Positions 16,701-27,295 of a stretch of DNA of 64,000 bases are shown here, in pieces. This stretch comes from Planctomycetota bacterium (GTDB taxonomy: Bacteria; Planctomycetota; SZUA-567): the NCBI GenBank assembly GCA_031261425.1, contig JAISJR010000049.1:52525-116524 (forward strand), written 5' to 3'. Numbering within the stretch: the stretch's first letter is position 1; each line of letters begins with the position of its first letter. The notes under the pieces were generated by a model. It had not been told where the DNA came from, did no database searches, and saw nothing but the letters and a program-made list of their open reading frames with translations. Both the position numbers and the translations under genes were made by a program.

Positions 16701-17267
16701 TTATGTCGCGCCGCCGGTAATTATTTTGCGGATGCCGTCGATTAGAGCGTGAAAACTCGGCGACGTATTGGCGGCGACGCGCGAACGCAGAATCTTGCCA
16801 ATCGTTCGCGAACCGGCGATTTTCTGATATTTTCCGTTAGTAATCCGCGTCAATTCACCGGCAGGATTGATGATGTTATCCGACTCGCGATACCGGCGTT
16901 TTCGTGAAAAATGCGCGACTTTAACCGCCAACGCTTGTTCGACCGCGGTTAAATCGCCGAAGTAAAAACTCTCTAATTCACGGCAAGCGATGCGGATGAG
17001 ATAACGTTTGTCGCTCGATTTGCAGAGCGCGTTTAATTTTCGTTTAACGACTCGGCAATCATTCGCGTCTTGGTCGCGGAGAATAATAAACGCGGTATCC
17101 GGCTCCTGCCAATAACGTAATCGTCGCGCCAGATTTTTATCGAGGTCTTGTTTGCCTTGAAATTTGTAATAATGAACATTGACATTTTTACCGACGATTA
17201 ACGTCGGTAAAAGTTCTTTGAGCAACGCTTCGGCAGACGGCTCTTCCAAGAAAAAAACCAAGTTCAT
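16701..17267 (-). CDS. DUF4276-like (Toprim-like) protein, partner of the AAA ATPase
   Basis: A 188-residue protein starting MNLVFFLEEPSAEALL. Acidic residues are arranged as in Toprim-like nucleases: EE near the N-terminus (about 8-9), an RDQD-type motif in FIILRDQDAND (about 65) and RELESFYFGD (about 95), the last typical of DUF4276. Its ATG overlaps the stop of the ATPase gene by four bases, so the two are translationally coupled. Known systems pairing an ATPase with a Toprim or nuclease protein (PARIS, OLD/Gabija) act in phage defence; a similar role here is inferred from architecture only. Confidence 0.75.
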   Translation of the reverse strand: MNLVFFLEEPSAEALLKELLPTLIVGKNVNVHYYKFQGKQDLDKNLARRLRYWQEPDTAFIILRDQDANDCRVVKRKLNALCKSSDKRYLIRIACRELESFYFGDLTAVEQALAVKVAHFSRKRRYRESDNIINPAGELTRITNGKYQKIAGSRTIGKILRSRVAANTSPSFHALIDGIRKIITGGAT

Positions 17268-18463
17268 GGCGCCACTCCCGCAAAAAATCCCTGTTCCCAC
17301 AGATACCCCATTTTATCGCCGTTTTCCATATAGGCGCGGATTTGCGGCACTTCGCCGGCGCGCCTCACTTGGGTATAGCCCTTGACTTTTTCTAGCCAAA
17401 AGACCTCGTCCAATTCCACCGCGTTCAGAAAATCCGGCGAATGAGTGGAAACAAAGACCTGATTCCCGCGATGAGCGTAAGCGCGAAATTCTTCCGCCAA
17501 TTCCGCCAAAAGTGAATGATACAACTGATTTTCCGGCTCTTCCACGCACAACAACGGATACGGCGCGGGGTCATAAAGCAGAACTAAATACGCCAACATT
17601 TTCATCGTGCCGTCGGAAACGAATTTTGACAAAAACGGCTCGGCAAAAGCCGCGTCTTGGAATTTAAGGAGAACCTTGCCCTCCTCGGTGGTTTTCGCGT
17701 CGATGTTGTCGATTCCCGGAATCCGGTTTTTTAAGTTTTCGCGAATCCGGTCAAAGACCGTTCGATGATTTTGGTAAAGATATTGAATGACCAACGACAG
17801 ATTTTCGCCTTCGCGGGAAAGGTGCGCGGCATAACCGGCGTCTTGATATTGCCGCGCGTGCGTGATATGAAAATCCGAAACGTGCCAATTCTCAATCAGA
17901 TTTCCCAACGTTTTTACCGCCGGAAATTTTTCAAATTGCGCCAACCCTTTAACGGCTAAAATATCTTTGGCTTTCAACGTTTGCCGCTCGCGTTGCAAAT
18001 CCTTGGGGTCTTTAACGCGGTCTAATTCATTTTCCACCGCGTCGCCCTCGCCGTTGGCAAAGTTGAGAAATAACCACGGTTGCCCCTTACTGCCGCGCCG
18101 GTATTTAAGTTGCTCTTTTTCCACATAAGCGAATCCGGCGGCGGTTTCATTGATGCTTAAAAAATAGGTAATCAATGGGCTGTCGCTACCTTCTTTGAAT
18201 TTCAATTCGATTTCAATCGGCTCATTATCTCGCCCGCGACTGCGAATTTCCCGCAAGCCGCGACTGCCGCCGAGTTTGCTTAAAGCGGTGTTCACGTTGC
18301 CGTTCAGCGCGTCTTTGAGGAAGCCGAACACGCTGAAAATCGTGCTTTTGCCGGCGCCGTTGGCGCCGACAAAAACGGCGAATTTCGGCAAATGATTGAT
18401 TTCGACATCGGCGAACGCTTTGAAATTTTTTAGCCGCATCGATTCTAATTTAGGTTGTTCCAT
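17264..18463 (-). CDS. AAA-family (ABC/SMC-type) ATPase of a two-gene system
   Basis: A 399-residue RecF/SMC-like ATPase. The N-terminus MRLKNFKAFADVEI leads to Walker A GANGAGKST (about 33-41). The signature region is FVSDGTMKML, the Walker B is LLCVEEPENQLY (about 300), and the switch is VSTHSPDFLN. Nothing resembles a nuclease domain in this polypeptide, which fits an effector in the coupled downstream gene. Start ATG 18463 has AAAGGTAAG upstream. It lies next to tRNA-Glu, a frequent site for acquired islands, and codon use is similar to neighbours. Confidence 0.85.
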   Translation of the reverse strand: MEQPKLESMRLKNFKAFADVEINHLPKFAVFVGANGAGKSTIFSVFGFLKDALNGNVNTALSKLGGSRGLREIRSRGRDNEPIEIELKFKEGSDSPLITYFLSINETAAGFAYVEKEQLKYRRGSKGQPWLFLNFANGEGDAVENELDRVKDPKDLQRERQTLKAKDILAVKGLAQFEKFPAVKTLGNLIENWHVSDFHITHARQYQDAGYAAHLSREGENLSLVIQYLYQNHRTVFDRIRENLKNRIPGIDNIDAKTTEEGKVLLKFQDAAFAEPFLSKFVSDGTMKMLAYLVLLYDPAPYPLLCVEEPENQLYHSLLAELAEEFRAYAHRGNQVFVSTHSPDFLNAVELDEVFWLEKVKGYTQVRRAGEVPQIRAYMENGDKMGYLWEQGFFAGVAP

Positions 18464-18583
18464 AGGGGCTTACCTTTTACGCTTGCGTCCGTTATGCCGT
18501 TTCGCGGTCAAAATAACGATTGGCGTCGGTTTTAAAATCTTCAAAATCCGAGAACTGTTTGTCCACGATAGAGGGAGTTCCAT

Positions 18584-20074
18584 TTATCCTTTTCCCGCGC
18601 CGTGTACTAACGCTTTAAGCGTTTGGATGGCGACGGTGAGAATATCGGATTGCGCGTGTAATTCTTCGCTATACGTTACGGACTCCTGCGAATGCGAAGT
18701 GTTATCCTCATTTATTTTATTGAGATTATCGACGGAATGGCGAATTGCCGTGATGCCCTCCGCTTGTTGGTGCGAAGCCGTAACCACATTACCGAAGATA
18801 TTCTCCGCCTGCTTAATCTCGGTCTCAATGGTGGAAAATGTCTCCGTGGCGACTTTCACATTCTGCACGCCTTTACCGATATTGTTAATCGCGGTATTGA
18901 GGAGTTCCGTGGTATTTCTCGCCGCCTCAGCCGAACGCGAAGCCAAACTCCTGACTTCTTCCGCCACCACCCCGAAGCCCTTCCCCGCTTCTCCCGCGCG
19001 CGCGGCTTCCACCGCCGCGTTCAACGCCAATAAATTGGTTTGAAAGGCAATGTTTTCAATCGTCTTAATGACTTTAGACATTTCCTGTCCCGAAGTCGAT
19101 ATCGTGTTCATCGTCTCACTTACCTGCTTCATTTCTTTTTCCGCCGTGGCAACCACGCCTAACGTTTTAGTGATGACCTGCGCCGCGTTATTCACGTCAT
19201 CGGTGTTTCTCTGCGTCATATCGCCGACTTGCGTCGCCGATGCCGAAATCCCGGACAACTCCTCCGTGTTGCTTTTCGCGCCGTCTTGCATCCGGGAAGA
19301 AATATTCGCCAGATTTTCCGCCACGTGATAAATGCCGTTCGCGCCATCGTCTAATTTTTTCGCCACCGCATCCACCGGGGTAATCAAACCGCGGATTACC
19401 AGCAAAGTTACCCCAAAGAATATCACCAACGCCACGCCGATAACGCCGAATAAAGTATAGATACGGGCGTTTAATTCCTCGGTCATTCGCGCATCCATAG
19501 CCCGCTTATAGACCTCGATATTGTCCACATAGATGCCGGTAGAAATCCAAATATCCGTGCCGGGGATATAAGCCACGTATGCCAATTTCGGCGCCTGCTC
19601 CATTGATGGCGGTTTGGGGAAAACAAAAGAGACAAAACCGCCGCCTTTTTTGGCGTTTTCATACAACTCTCGCACATAATATACGCCGTTAGCGTCCGCG
19701 GTGTTGCCTAAATCTTCGCCTTCGCGCTGAGGAAGCGTCGGGTGCATAAAAATTTTCGTGTTGATATAGGTGAAATAATAGCCCGATTTATCGGCTTCAA
19801 AGCGGTAATCTTGGATAAAGGATTTGATGATGTCGTGCTGTTGCGTTCGGTCGGTTACGCCTTTCAGGGCGACGGAGATGGCGACCGCCATCGATTCCGT
19901 GCCGAGTTTCAATTTTTCCCGTTGTCCGTCATACATCGCCGTTTCGGCTTCGGCGACGCCGACGTTTTTTATCTCCTGCGCCGTTAAGCGCATCACCAGC
20001 AACAACGCAATGATAAAGAGAAAAAGAAAGACGACGATGCCGACAACTTTTGCGCCTATCGAGATTTGTTTAAT
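18584..20074 (-). CDS. Methyl-accepting chemotaxis protein with single Cache domain
   Basis: Membrane chemoreceptor. The N-terminal membrane helix (about 8-32), periplasmic single Cache domain (about 50-185, with YYFTYINT and [12 protein letters not shown]), second membrane helix (about 205-228), HAMP-like linker and cytoplasmic hairpin with tip [33 protein letters not shown] are all visible. Canonical starts (TTG/ATG near 20005) would remove the first helix. The frame extends to an ATT at 20074 with GGAG eight bases upstream, giving [12 protein letters not shown], which looks like a normal receptor start; an ATT initiation or a small indel is implied. With flgK and the kinase it indicates motility. 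Confidence 0.85.
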   Translation of the reverse strand: MKQISIGAKVVGIVVFLFLFIIALLLVMRLTAQEIKNVGVAEAETAMYDGQREKLKLGTESMAVAISVALKGVTDRTQQHDIIKSFIQDYRFEADKSGYYFTYINTKIFMHPTLPQREGEDLGNTADANGVYYVRELYENAKKGGGFVSFVFPKPPSMEQAPKLAYVAYIPGTDIWISTGIYVDNIEVYKRAMDARMTEELNARIYTLFGVIGVALVIFFGVTLLVIRGLITPVDAVAKKLDDGANGIYHVAENLANISSRMQDGAKSNTEELSGISASATQVGDMTQRNTDDVNNAAQVITKTLGVVATAEKEMKQVSETMNTISTSGQEMSKVIKTIENIAFQTNLLALNAAVEAARAGEAGKGFGVVAEEVRSLASRSAEAARNTTELLNTAINNIGKGVQNVKVATETFSTIETEIKQAENIFGNVVTASHQQAEGITAIRHSVDNLNKINEDNTSHSQESVTYSEELHAQSDILTVAIQTLKALVHGAGKG

Positions 20075-20369
20075 AGCAAACGCTCCATAAAAAAAGGAAA
20101 CGAGGCAGTCAAAAAAAATTTAGCGGAAAGTCGGCGAAAAACGAAATTTTGCCCAAAGGCGAAAGCGTTCGCGGAGAGCGATTGGTGAACGCCGGCAAAT
20201 AGTTGTCGCGCGGGAAATTATTTTAATGACGAGCGCGGGACACGCAATTATTGGCTGAAAAATCAGTCGCGCAAGGCAAGACCGGTCCCCCAAAAAGTTG
20301 GGGCTGACCCAAAATTTTCACAAACGAAAAGCGTATTCACCAACCCCCAAATTGACAGTCCTATTTCTT
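20075..20369. other. Intergenic region, no gene seen
   Basis: About 295 bp between the chemoreceptor and gluQ. No open frame with a ribosome-binding site and no strong hairpin were recognised, apart from a short CCCCAAAAAGTTGGGG palindrome at 20287-20302. Confidence 0.4.
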
Positions 20370-21302
20370 TTACAAAAAGAACCCGCCGTTCGCGTCGGCA
20401 ACGGTAACCGCGCCGCGCGGGATTTTCGCCAAGTCGAAGCCGGCGATTAAAGCGGCGGGCGTCGCCGGTTGTCCGGCGGACAAGCCCGATATTCGGGCTA
20501 AATAGCCGACGACTTTTTGCGGCGAAATTCCGGCTTGCCGCAACGTTGCGAGGCGCGTGTCGCCGTGGCGTTTGGCTAAACGACGACCGTCGGCGCCAAC
20601 CAATAACGGCAAATGCAAAAATTGCGGCGGCGATAAATTCAGCGCGTCGTAAAGCGCCAACTGACGGAACGTGCTTAACGCCAAATCGTCGCCGCGAATC
20701 ACTTCGGTTACGCCCATCGCCGCGTCGTCAACGACGCACGCCAATTGATACGCCGGCGTCGCGCCGCGCGCGACGACGAAATCGCCGCTGAATTGTTGCA
20801 AGTCGGCGCGCTCCCGTCCGCGAAAATTGTCGATAAATTCCCGCTCGCCCGCCGGCGCGATAAAACGCCACGCGGTTTTGTCGTTAATTTGCGCCGGCGG
20901 GATTTTTTTATCGCGGCACGTGTTCGGATAAAATAATTCTTCGCCGGCGTGCGGGGCAAGTTGCGCGTTTTCGATGTCGGCGCGCGAACAAACGCAAGGG
21001 TAGAGGTCCCCGCGCAATTTGGTCAGCGCCTCCCGATAAAGCGGCAAACGTTTGCTCTGGGCGTAAGGCGCGTTGCCGGTCGGACAATCGTCGCCTTCGT
21101 CCCAGTCAAGCCCCAACCAGCGCAAATCGGCGTAAATTTCCGCGACCGCCGCGGGTTTGACTTTCGGGTGGTCAAGGTCTTCGACGCGCAAAATTACGCG
21201 CCCGCCCGCCGCCCGCGCCCGCAACCACGCCAATAAAAAAGTCCGGGCGTTGCCGAGATGCAACGCGCCGGTCGGACTGGGGGCTAAACGGGTTACATAC
21301 AC
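20370..21302 (-). CDS. gluQ: Glutamyl-Q tRNA(Asp) synthetase
   Basis: Charges queuosine of tRNA-Asp with glutamate. The 310-residue protein has RLAPSPTGALHLGNA (HIGH-like motif), the zinc ligands in CVC and the later YPNTC, GDDL, and LAKRHGD in place of KMSKS. It stops before an anticodon-binding domain, which separates it from GltX. The start GTG at 21302 has AGG six bases upstream; the longer frame reads through the atpC terminator. It follows atpC on the same strand but is separated by that terminator. Confidence 0.92.
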   Translation of the reverse strand: MYVTRLAPSPTGALHLGNARTFLLAWLRARAAGGRVILRVEDLDHPKVKPAAVAEIYADLRWLGLDWDEGDDCPTGNAPYAQSKRLPLYREALTKLRGDLYPCVCSRADIENAQLAPHAGEELFYPNTCRDKKIPPAQINDKTAWRFIAPAGEREFIDNFRGRERADLQQFSGDFVVARGATPAYQLACVVDDAAMGVTEVIRGDDLALSTFRQLALYDALNLSPPQFLHLPLLVGADGRRLAKRHGDTRLATLRQAGISPQKVVGYLARISGLSAGQPATPAALIAGFDLAKIPRGAVTVADANGGFFL

Positions 21303-21325
21303 GTTAGACCTGTTCGATTTTACCG

Positions 21326-21368
21326 AAAAAAGGCGGTATGTTTGGTCGTCAAACATACCGCCTTTTTT
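21326..21368 (-). terminator. Strong bidirectional terminator between atpC and gluQ
   Basis: A perfect 13-bp stem (21332-21344 with 21350-21362) with a five-base loop, flanked by A6 and T6. It ends atpC transcription on the minus strand. Confidence 0.93.
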
Positions 21369-21411
21369 ATGCCGCTTTTTTATGGCGAAACCGCCGTCAA
21401 ACGGCGCGGTT

Positions 21412-21885
21412 CTAAATCGCCCGCAACGCGGTCAATTGTTGCCGCGCCAGCGCCCGCGCCAGCGCCCGTTCGGCGCGCACGAAATCAAGGTCGTTGGCGG
21501 AAGTATGGCGATGCGCTTCGCTATCGACCGTTTTTTCCAAACGTTCACGCGCGCGCTTTTCCGCTTCTTTGGCGCGTTGCACGTCAACTTCGTCGCCCCG
21601 CTCCGCCGAATACGCGAACACCGTCGCGCTCTCGCCGTCCATATCCAAAAAACCGCCGCAGATAACCAGCGAATCCAGGCGCGTTCCGCCGCCGTCCTGC
21701 AACGTCGTTATTTTCAATAAACCGATTTGCAACGGCACCAACGCCGGTTCGTGCCGCGGCTGAACTTCAAATTCGCCGTCCGTCGCCATAAACAGCGCGT
21801 CGATAATTTTATCAATTTTCGCCACCGTCCGCGTCGGCGTTACGACCGTGCAAGAAAAAGTCGGGGTCTCATTTTGCTCTGCCAT
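21412..21885 (-). CDS. atpC: F1 ATP synthase subunit epsilon
   Basis: Central stalk subunit of 157 residues. The N-terminal beta domain has VVTPTRTVAK, ATDGEFEVQPRHEPALVPL (family: G.lGilp.H.p.l..L) and ICGGFLDMDGESATVFA. The C-terminal half is helical. ATG with AAAGGAGAA. Unlike in standard operons it is separated from atpD by about 2.3 kb of accessory genes on the same strand. Confidence 0.93.
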   Translation of the reverse strand: MAEQNETPTFSCTVVTPTRTVAKIDKIIDALFMATDGEFEVQPRHEPALVPLQIGLLKITTLQDGGGTRLDSLVICGGFLDMDGESATVFAYSAERGDEVDVQRAKEAEKRARERLEKTVDSEAHRHTSANDLDFVRAERALARALARQQLTALRAI

Positions 21886-21942
21886 CGGAATTCTCCTTTA
21901 TGTTTCGTCATCATATTTCATCATCGCCGGGAATTTTTATCG

Positions 21943-22785
21943 CTATTTCGGCATCGCCCAAATATCAAAATGCGAATATTTAAGCATATCATCGCGATTT
22001 ATTTTAACTTTTACGCCGCCGTTCTTAAAGTTTTCGAGGTAAAATAATTCATACCCCCCCCCCCCCCCGACTAACGTGTCATATAAATCAAACCGCTCCG
22101 CTTCGGTTAATCGTTTGTAACATTCGACTAATAAATGCGGGCGATAATCGCGCAGAAGATTGGGAATGGATTTGACGATTTCTTTGTCATAGCCCTCGGC
22201 GTCAATTTTAATTAACTTCAACCGCGGCAACGCGGCGGCGTATTTTTCGCGCAAGAATTTTTCTAAATTTACGCCGGTAACGTTCAATTTGTAAGCGTGT
22301 CCGCGCGTCGCCTTGCGATGTTGTTTGATTTGCGATAAAAAACCGCCGTTACAAAACGAGGCGTCGGAATAATTGAACTCAAATTGTCCGTCTTCGGCGG
22401 TCGTCGCCAAACAATAAGCGTCAATACGGGTTTTGTCAGGATTGAGCGTCGCGTTCTTCGCCAAAATTTTGTGAACATATTTATTCGGTTCAAACGCCAC
22501 CGTCAAACCGCTTTTGCCCGTCGCCAACGCCATCGGCACCGTCGTGTCGCCCGTATGCGCACCAATGTCGATAGCCATCTCGCCGTCGTGAACGAATTGC
22601 CGGTAAAAATTAACCCCGTCTATCGTAACGGATTTGGCGGACTCGGCAGGGTGCGACCATTGCGCGTATTCGACCGCCCCAATACCTTCAACGGAAAAAC
22701 GCTTGACCTCGTAGCCGTATTCACGGAACGTGCGTTTTTGTTTTCGCTTCGCCAAAATACGTTGTAAAAACTTGGGGAGCAACAT
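21943..22785 (-). CDS. FkbM-family methyltransferase with an internal G15 tract
   Basis: A 280-residue SAM-dependent methyltransferase. Motif I is AIDIGAHTGDTTVPMA (about 70-85), followed by VAFEPNKYVHKIL, LKLIKIDAEGYD (about 195) and HLLVECY. Such enzymes often modify polysaccharides or lipids. Near the C-terminus the coding strand has 15 G in a row (plus 22054-22068), read as five glycines. Gain or loss of a base would replace the last about 45 residues, so the gene is probably phase-variable and is ON here. ATG with GAGGAG. Confidence 0.85.
   Translation of the reverse strand: MLLPKFLQRILAKRKQKRTFREYGYEVKRFSVEGIGAVEYAQWSHPAESAKSVTIDGVNFYRQFVHDGEMAIDIGAHTGDTTVPMALATGKSGLTVAFEPNKYVHKILAKNATLNPDKTRIDAYCLATTAEDGQFEFNYSDASFCNGGFLSQIKQHRKATRGHAYKLNVTGVNLEKFLREKYAAALPRLKLIKIDAEGYDKEIVKSIPNLLRDYRPHLLVECYKRLTEAERFDLYDTLVGGGGGYELFYLENFKNGGVKVKINRDDMLKYSHFDIWAMPK
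22054..22068 (-). repeat. G15 homopolymer within the methyltransferase gene
   Basis: Fifteen C on the plus strand, G on the coding strand, flanked by GTC and TAT codons. The tract length is a multiple of three, so the frame is intact in this sequence. Confidence 0.95.
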
Positions 22786-22804
22786 ATCAATCTCCTCTTG
22801 AGGA

Positions 22805-23113
22805 TTAAAAAGACAGCGGCACCAGCGTTTTTTTTATCGCGGCGCGAAATTCGGCGCTGACCGCGTTCAAGTCCACCAAATCAACCGGATACGGTAACAG
22901 CGACTCGGCAAACGCCAGCGACATTTTCGCGAGTAATGCGAGCGGCGCCGGTTGTTGGCGGTCGTCCAACGCGAGGTCTAAATCGGAATACGGTCGCGCC
23001 GTGCCGGTCGCCCGCGAACCGAAAATATAAACCGCCGCGCCGGTAGCGAGATGCGCGCGCAAAATTTCGCGCGCCAACGACAAATGTTTTTCCTCAATCA
23101 GCGGCGACATCAT
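22805..23113 (-). CDS. MNT-type minimal nucleotidyltransferase (antitoxin)
   Basis: A 102-residue protein with the motif GSRATG followed by the metal-binding SDLDLAL (about 33-50). This is the pattern of minimal nucleotidyltransferases that neutralise HEPN toxins by AMPylation. It overlaps the upstream HEPN gene by 20 bases. Start codons at 23113 and 23110 are both ATG. Confidence 0.85.
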   Translation of the reverse strand: MMSPLIEEKHLSLAREILRAHLATGAAVYIFGSRATGTARPYSDLDLALDDRQQPAPLALLAKMSLAFAESLLPYPVDLVDLNAVSAEFRAAIKKTLVPLSF

Positions 23114-23534
23114 TATTATTGCCGAATAAAGCCGAAACCCGAACCGTTAATGCCGACAGTAAAAATTCGCTTTCGGCGACAAATTCCGGCACGCCGCCAA
23201 TCACCGCGTCGGCTTGACGCTCGTCGTAACAATGCGAAGTGGCGTTGCGCATTTGGCGATATTTACTCCATTTTTCCCAGTCGCCGCGCAACAAACCGCG
23301 CCGGTTGCCGAGCCGCACGAGGTCGCTAAACGCCATTTGGTCGATTTCCGCGCCGTTAGATTCCGTGCCGCCCAAAAATCTTTTCAGCATTTTACACGCC
23401 AATTCATAGGTGTATTCGTAACGCCTAATCACCGAATCTTTGACAAAACGGTTAGCCGGTTCTTCCCGCATTTGGGCGAGCGCTTCGCGCAAACTGTTCA
23501 GCGCGTTGCGAAACGGCGTCAAAATTATGCTCAT
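23094..23534 (-). CDS. HEPN-domain protein (HI0074-like), toxin partner of MNT
   Basis: A 146-residue helical protein. The RNase motif R-x4-H appears as RNATSH (about 117-122), following the family phrase KWSKYRQMRN, and KDSVIRRYEYTYEL is typical of HI0074-type nucleotidyltransferase substrate-binding proteins. With the following MNT gene it forms a HEPN/MNT toxin-antitoxin module. It lies in the accessory block between atpD and atpC. Confidence 0.85.
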   Translation of the reverse strand: MSIILTPFRNALNSLREALAQMREEPANRFVKDSVIRRYEYTYELACKMLKRFLGGTESNGAEIDQMAFSDLVRLGNRRGLLRGDWEKWSKYRQMRNATSHCYDERQADAVIGGVPEFVAESEFLLSALTVRVSALFGNNNDVAAD

Positions 23535-23543
23535 CGTCCGCGT

Positions 23544-23960
23544 TCACGCTTCGTAAAGTTTAATCGGCAAAAGGTCGCGATAATGTGGAAAATCCAGGTC
23601 GTCGGTGAAAATTCGCCAATCGTTTTTTGCCGCAATCGCGCAAATTAGAAAGTCCGTCGGCGAACCCTGCACGCCGTTTTTCCGGCAGGTATTGCAAAAT
23701 TCCGCCGCCAATTCGTATTCCGCCGTCTGCGGAACGTAGTCAATCAACTTGGTTAATTTAATTTTCAATTTTTCATAAACCGCTTTTTCGGCTATACCCG
23801 ACAAAACTTCCTGCCGCACCGCGCCAATCATTATCGCGCGTTCGGCGTCAATGAGTTCGGTCAACGCCTTCGCCACTTCAAGGTCTCTGCCTCGAACATT
23901 TTTCCAACGGAAAACTTTTGACCAACCGGTAGTATCCACAATGACGGCAATTTCAGTCAT
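23544..23960 (-). CDS. PIN-domain VapC-like toxin
   Basis: A 138-residue PIN nuclease. Conserved acidic residues are seen in IVDTTGWSKVF, RQEVLSGI, SPTDFLICAIA and IFTDDLDF. Its ATG overlaps the antitoxin stop by four bases (ATGA). The cognate gene lies directly upstream, the usual vapBC order. Confidence 0.88.
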   Translation of the reverse strand: MTEIAVIVDTTGWSKVFRWKNVRGRDLEVAKALTELIDAERAIMIGAVRQEVLSGIAEKAVYEKLKIKLTKLIDYVPQTAEYELAAEFCNTCRKNGVQGSPTDFLICAIAAKNDWRIFTDDLDFPHYRDLLPIKLYEA

Positions 23961-24163
23961 ACTTTGCCTCGCGCTTTGCGGGGCGTCCAATCGTCGTCGT
24001 ATTTAATTTTTCCGCGTAAATCCAAAAGTTCTTGCATATCTTTTTTACGAATAAATTCCGCCAGCGAAGCGTTGATTGCCTCGTTCTTATCGGCGAACTT
24101 GCCCCTTTGGCAGACCTCGTTCAACCGCTCTTGGTCAACCCTAATTTTTTTCGCTTTTGGCAT
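23957..24163 (-). CDS. VapB-like antitoxin
   Basis: A 68-residue basic protein starting MPKAKKIRVD. It has a putative DNA-binding region (ADKNEAINASLAEFIRKKD) and a toxin-binding tail (KIKYDDDW). Start ATG at 24163 with GGAGGAAG; the longer frame to 24220 has no ribosome-binding site and runs into the atpD terminator hairpin. Confidence 0.82.
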   Translation of the reverse strand: MPKAKKIRVDQERLNEVCQRGKFADKNEAINASLAEFIRKKDMQELLDLRGKIKYDDDWTPRKARGKV

Positions 24164-24196
24164 ATTTCTTCCTCCCGCCGCCTTGGGCGAATCAAA

Positions 24197-24220
24197 GTGG
24201 ACGGGAAAAATCCCGTCCAC
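24197..24220 (-). terminator. Hairpin after atpD
   Basis: A 10-bp stem GTGGACGGGA/TCCCGTCCAC with a four-base loop lies 30 bases past the atpD stop. Its T-run is weak (TTTGATT), so termination may be partial. Confidence 0.6.
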
Positions 24221-24250
24221 CGCTTATTTACCGGTTCGCCGGCGACGCTG

Positions 24251-26038
<1,788 letters not shown>

Positions 26039-26962
26039 CTACATCGTGTTGGCGCCGCCGACAATATCAATCAATTCGTTGGTGATGGCGGTTTGGCGGG
26101 CGCGGTTGTAACTGAGCGTCAACCCGTCAATCATATCCTGCGCCGCGTCGGTCGCGCTTTCCATCGCGCTGACCCGCGCCGCCAATTCCGCCGCGTAACT
26201 CTCGGTAATCGCGTGAAACAAATTCACCGACACCCAATGCTCGACCATTTCCGTAACAATGATTTGCGGCTCGGACAATTCATAAACCAAATGACTATGA
26301 CTTTTGCCGGCGTGATTTTTCTCCGCCTCCGCGACCGCGACCGACGCCAATTGTTCGCGCAATTTATCGGCGGACAGCGGCATAATCTGTTCTTTGACGA
26401 CTTCCTGTTTAATCCGCGACGCAAAGCGGTTATAGACGACGAACGCTTCGTCAATCCGGTCTTTGGGGTTGGCGGCTTGATAGGCGGAAAGTAAATTTTT
26501 GGCGATGTCGTTGGTCAACTGAAACGACAATTTGTCGAAAACGTCAACCCAACTTTTGACGATGCCCGCTTCGCCGAATTTTTTCTTGACGCTGGCGATG
26601 CCGCGCCGCCCGATGGCGAAAAATTTCGCCGAGGCGACTTCTTCGCGGGTGAGATTTTGGTCGAGGAAACGGGCGACGTTGCTGTTAAAGCCGCCGCAAA
26701 GCCCGCGGTCGCCGGCGATGACGATATACAAACGGCGTTTGGCGGACGGACGCGGTTTGAGCAACGGGTGTTCGTCGCCGAAGAGGGTGAAGCCGATATT
26801 GACCAACGTTTGCGCGATGCGCCGCCCGTAATTGCGGATGCCGTCCATCCGCGCCTGCGCCCGATTGAGCCGCGCCGCCGCCACCATTTTCATCGCGCGG
26901 GTAATTTTTTGCGTGCTTTTGACGGAACTGATGCGACTCGATATTTCGCGACCTTGCGCCAT
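26039..26962 (-). CDS. atpG: F1 ATP synthase subunit gamma
   Basis: Rotor shaft, 307 residues. N-terminal helix REISSRISSVKSTQKITRAMKMVAAARL, middle IAGDRGLCGGFN, and C-terminal helix AMESATDAAQDMIDGLTLSYNRARQTAITNELIDIVGGA are all canonical. ATG with GAGGTG. It leads the second atp block and lies more than 15 kb away from atpA, which normally precedes it. Confidence 0.97.
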   Translation of the reverse strand: MAQGREISSRISSVKSTQKITRAMKMVAAARLNRAQARMDGIRNYGRRIAQTLVNIGFTLFGDEHPLLKPRPSAKRRLYIVIAGDRGLCGGFNSNVARFLDQNLTREEVASAKFFAIGRRGIASVKKKFGEAGIVKSWVDVFDKLSFQLTNDIAKNLLSAYQAANPKDRIDEAFVVYNRFASRIKQEVVKEQIMPLSADKLREQLASVAVAEAEKNHAGKSHSHLVYELSEPQIIVTEMVEHWVSVNLFHAITESYAAELAARVSAMESATDAAQDMIDGLTLSYNRARQTAITNELIDIVGGANTM

Positions 26963-27295
26963 AAATCACCTCGGACGAAACGGGATAAATGTCGCGGGAC
27001 TATATTGGCAAACCGTTCGTTGTCCATAACATTAAGTTTAGAGTTGAGAGTTCAGAGTTGAGAGTTGAGAGAACGGGCGCGAAGCGATTTTGAAGAATCT
27101 CCGACCGTCGCGCCGTAGGCGCGAAATGTCGGTAGAAAGCCGCCGTCATAAAATCGCGTCCCGTAGGGACGATATATTATTAAAACGCCCCGCCGGGGCG
27201 TGATGATGAATAACCGGCGGTGAAGCGGGCGTTTCGCCCGCGTAACCGCCGGATAACGCCTACCCCGCCGAAATGTCGGCAACCAGAGGAAAAAA
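26963..27295. other. Divergent intergenic region between atpG and ilvB
   Basis: A 333-bp region. It holds the atpG promoter (26999-27026), an AGAGTTGAG repeat (27036-27075) and several palindromes of the GTCCCGTAGGGAC and GCCCCGCCGGGGC type (27150-27200). It also has GGGCGTTTCGCCC (27229-27241). No gene is seen. Confidence 0.55.
26999..27026 (-). promoter_or_regulatory. Sigma-70-type promoter of atpG
   Basis: On the minus strand -35 TGGACA (27021-27026), 16-base spacer, -10 TATAGT (26999-27004). Predicted start is about 30 bases before atpG. Confidence 0.65.

Noticed and set aside
16427..16720. Open frame starting METNPRLTRITR
   Set aside because: Arginine-rich, overlaps another open frame of the same region, no ribosome-binding site; both may be relics.
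16048..18463. tRNA-Glu as attachment site of an integrated element
   Set aside because: No integrase and no second copy of the tRNA 3' end was noticed in the window; kept only as context.
20057..20089. ATG at 20089-20086 region as the chemoreceptor start
   Set aside because: That frame stops after about ten codons and is not the receptor frame.
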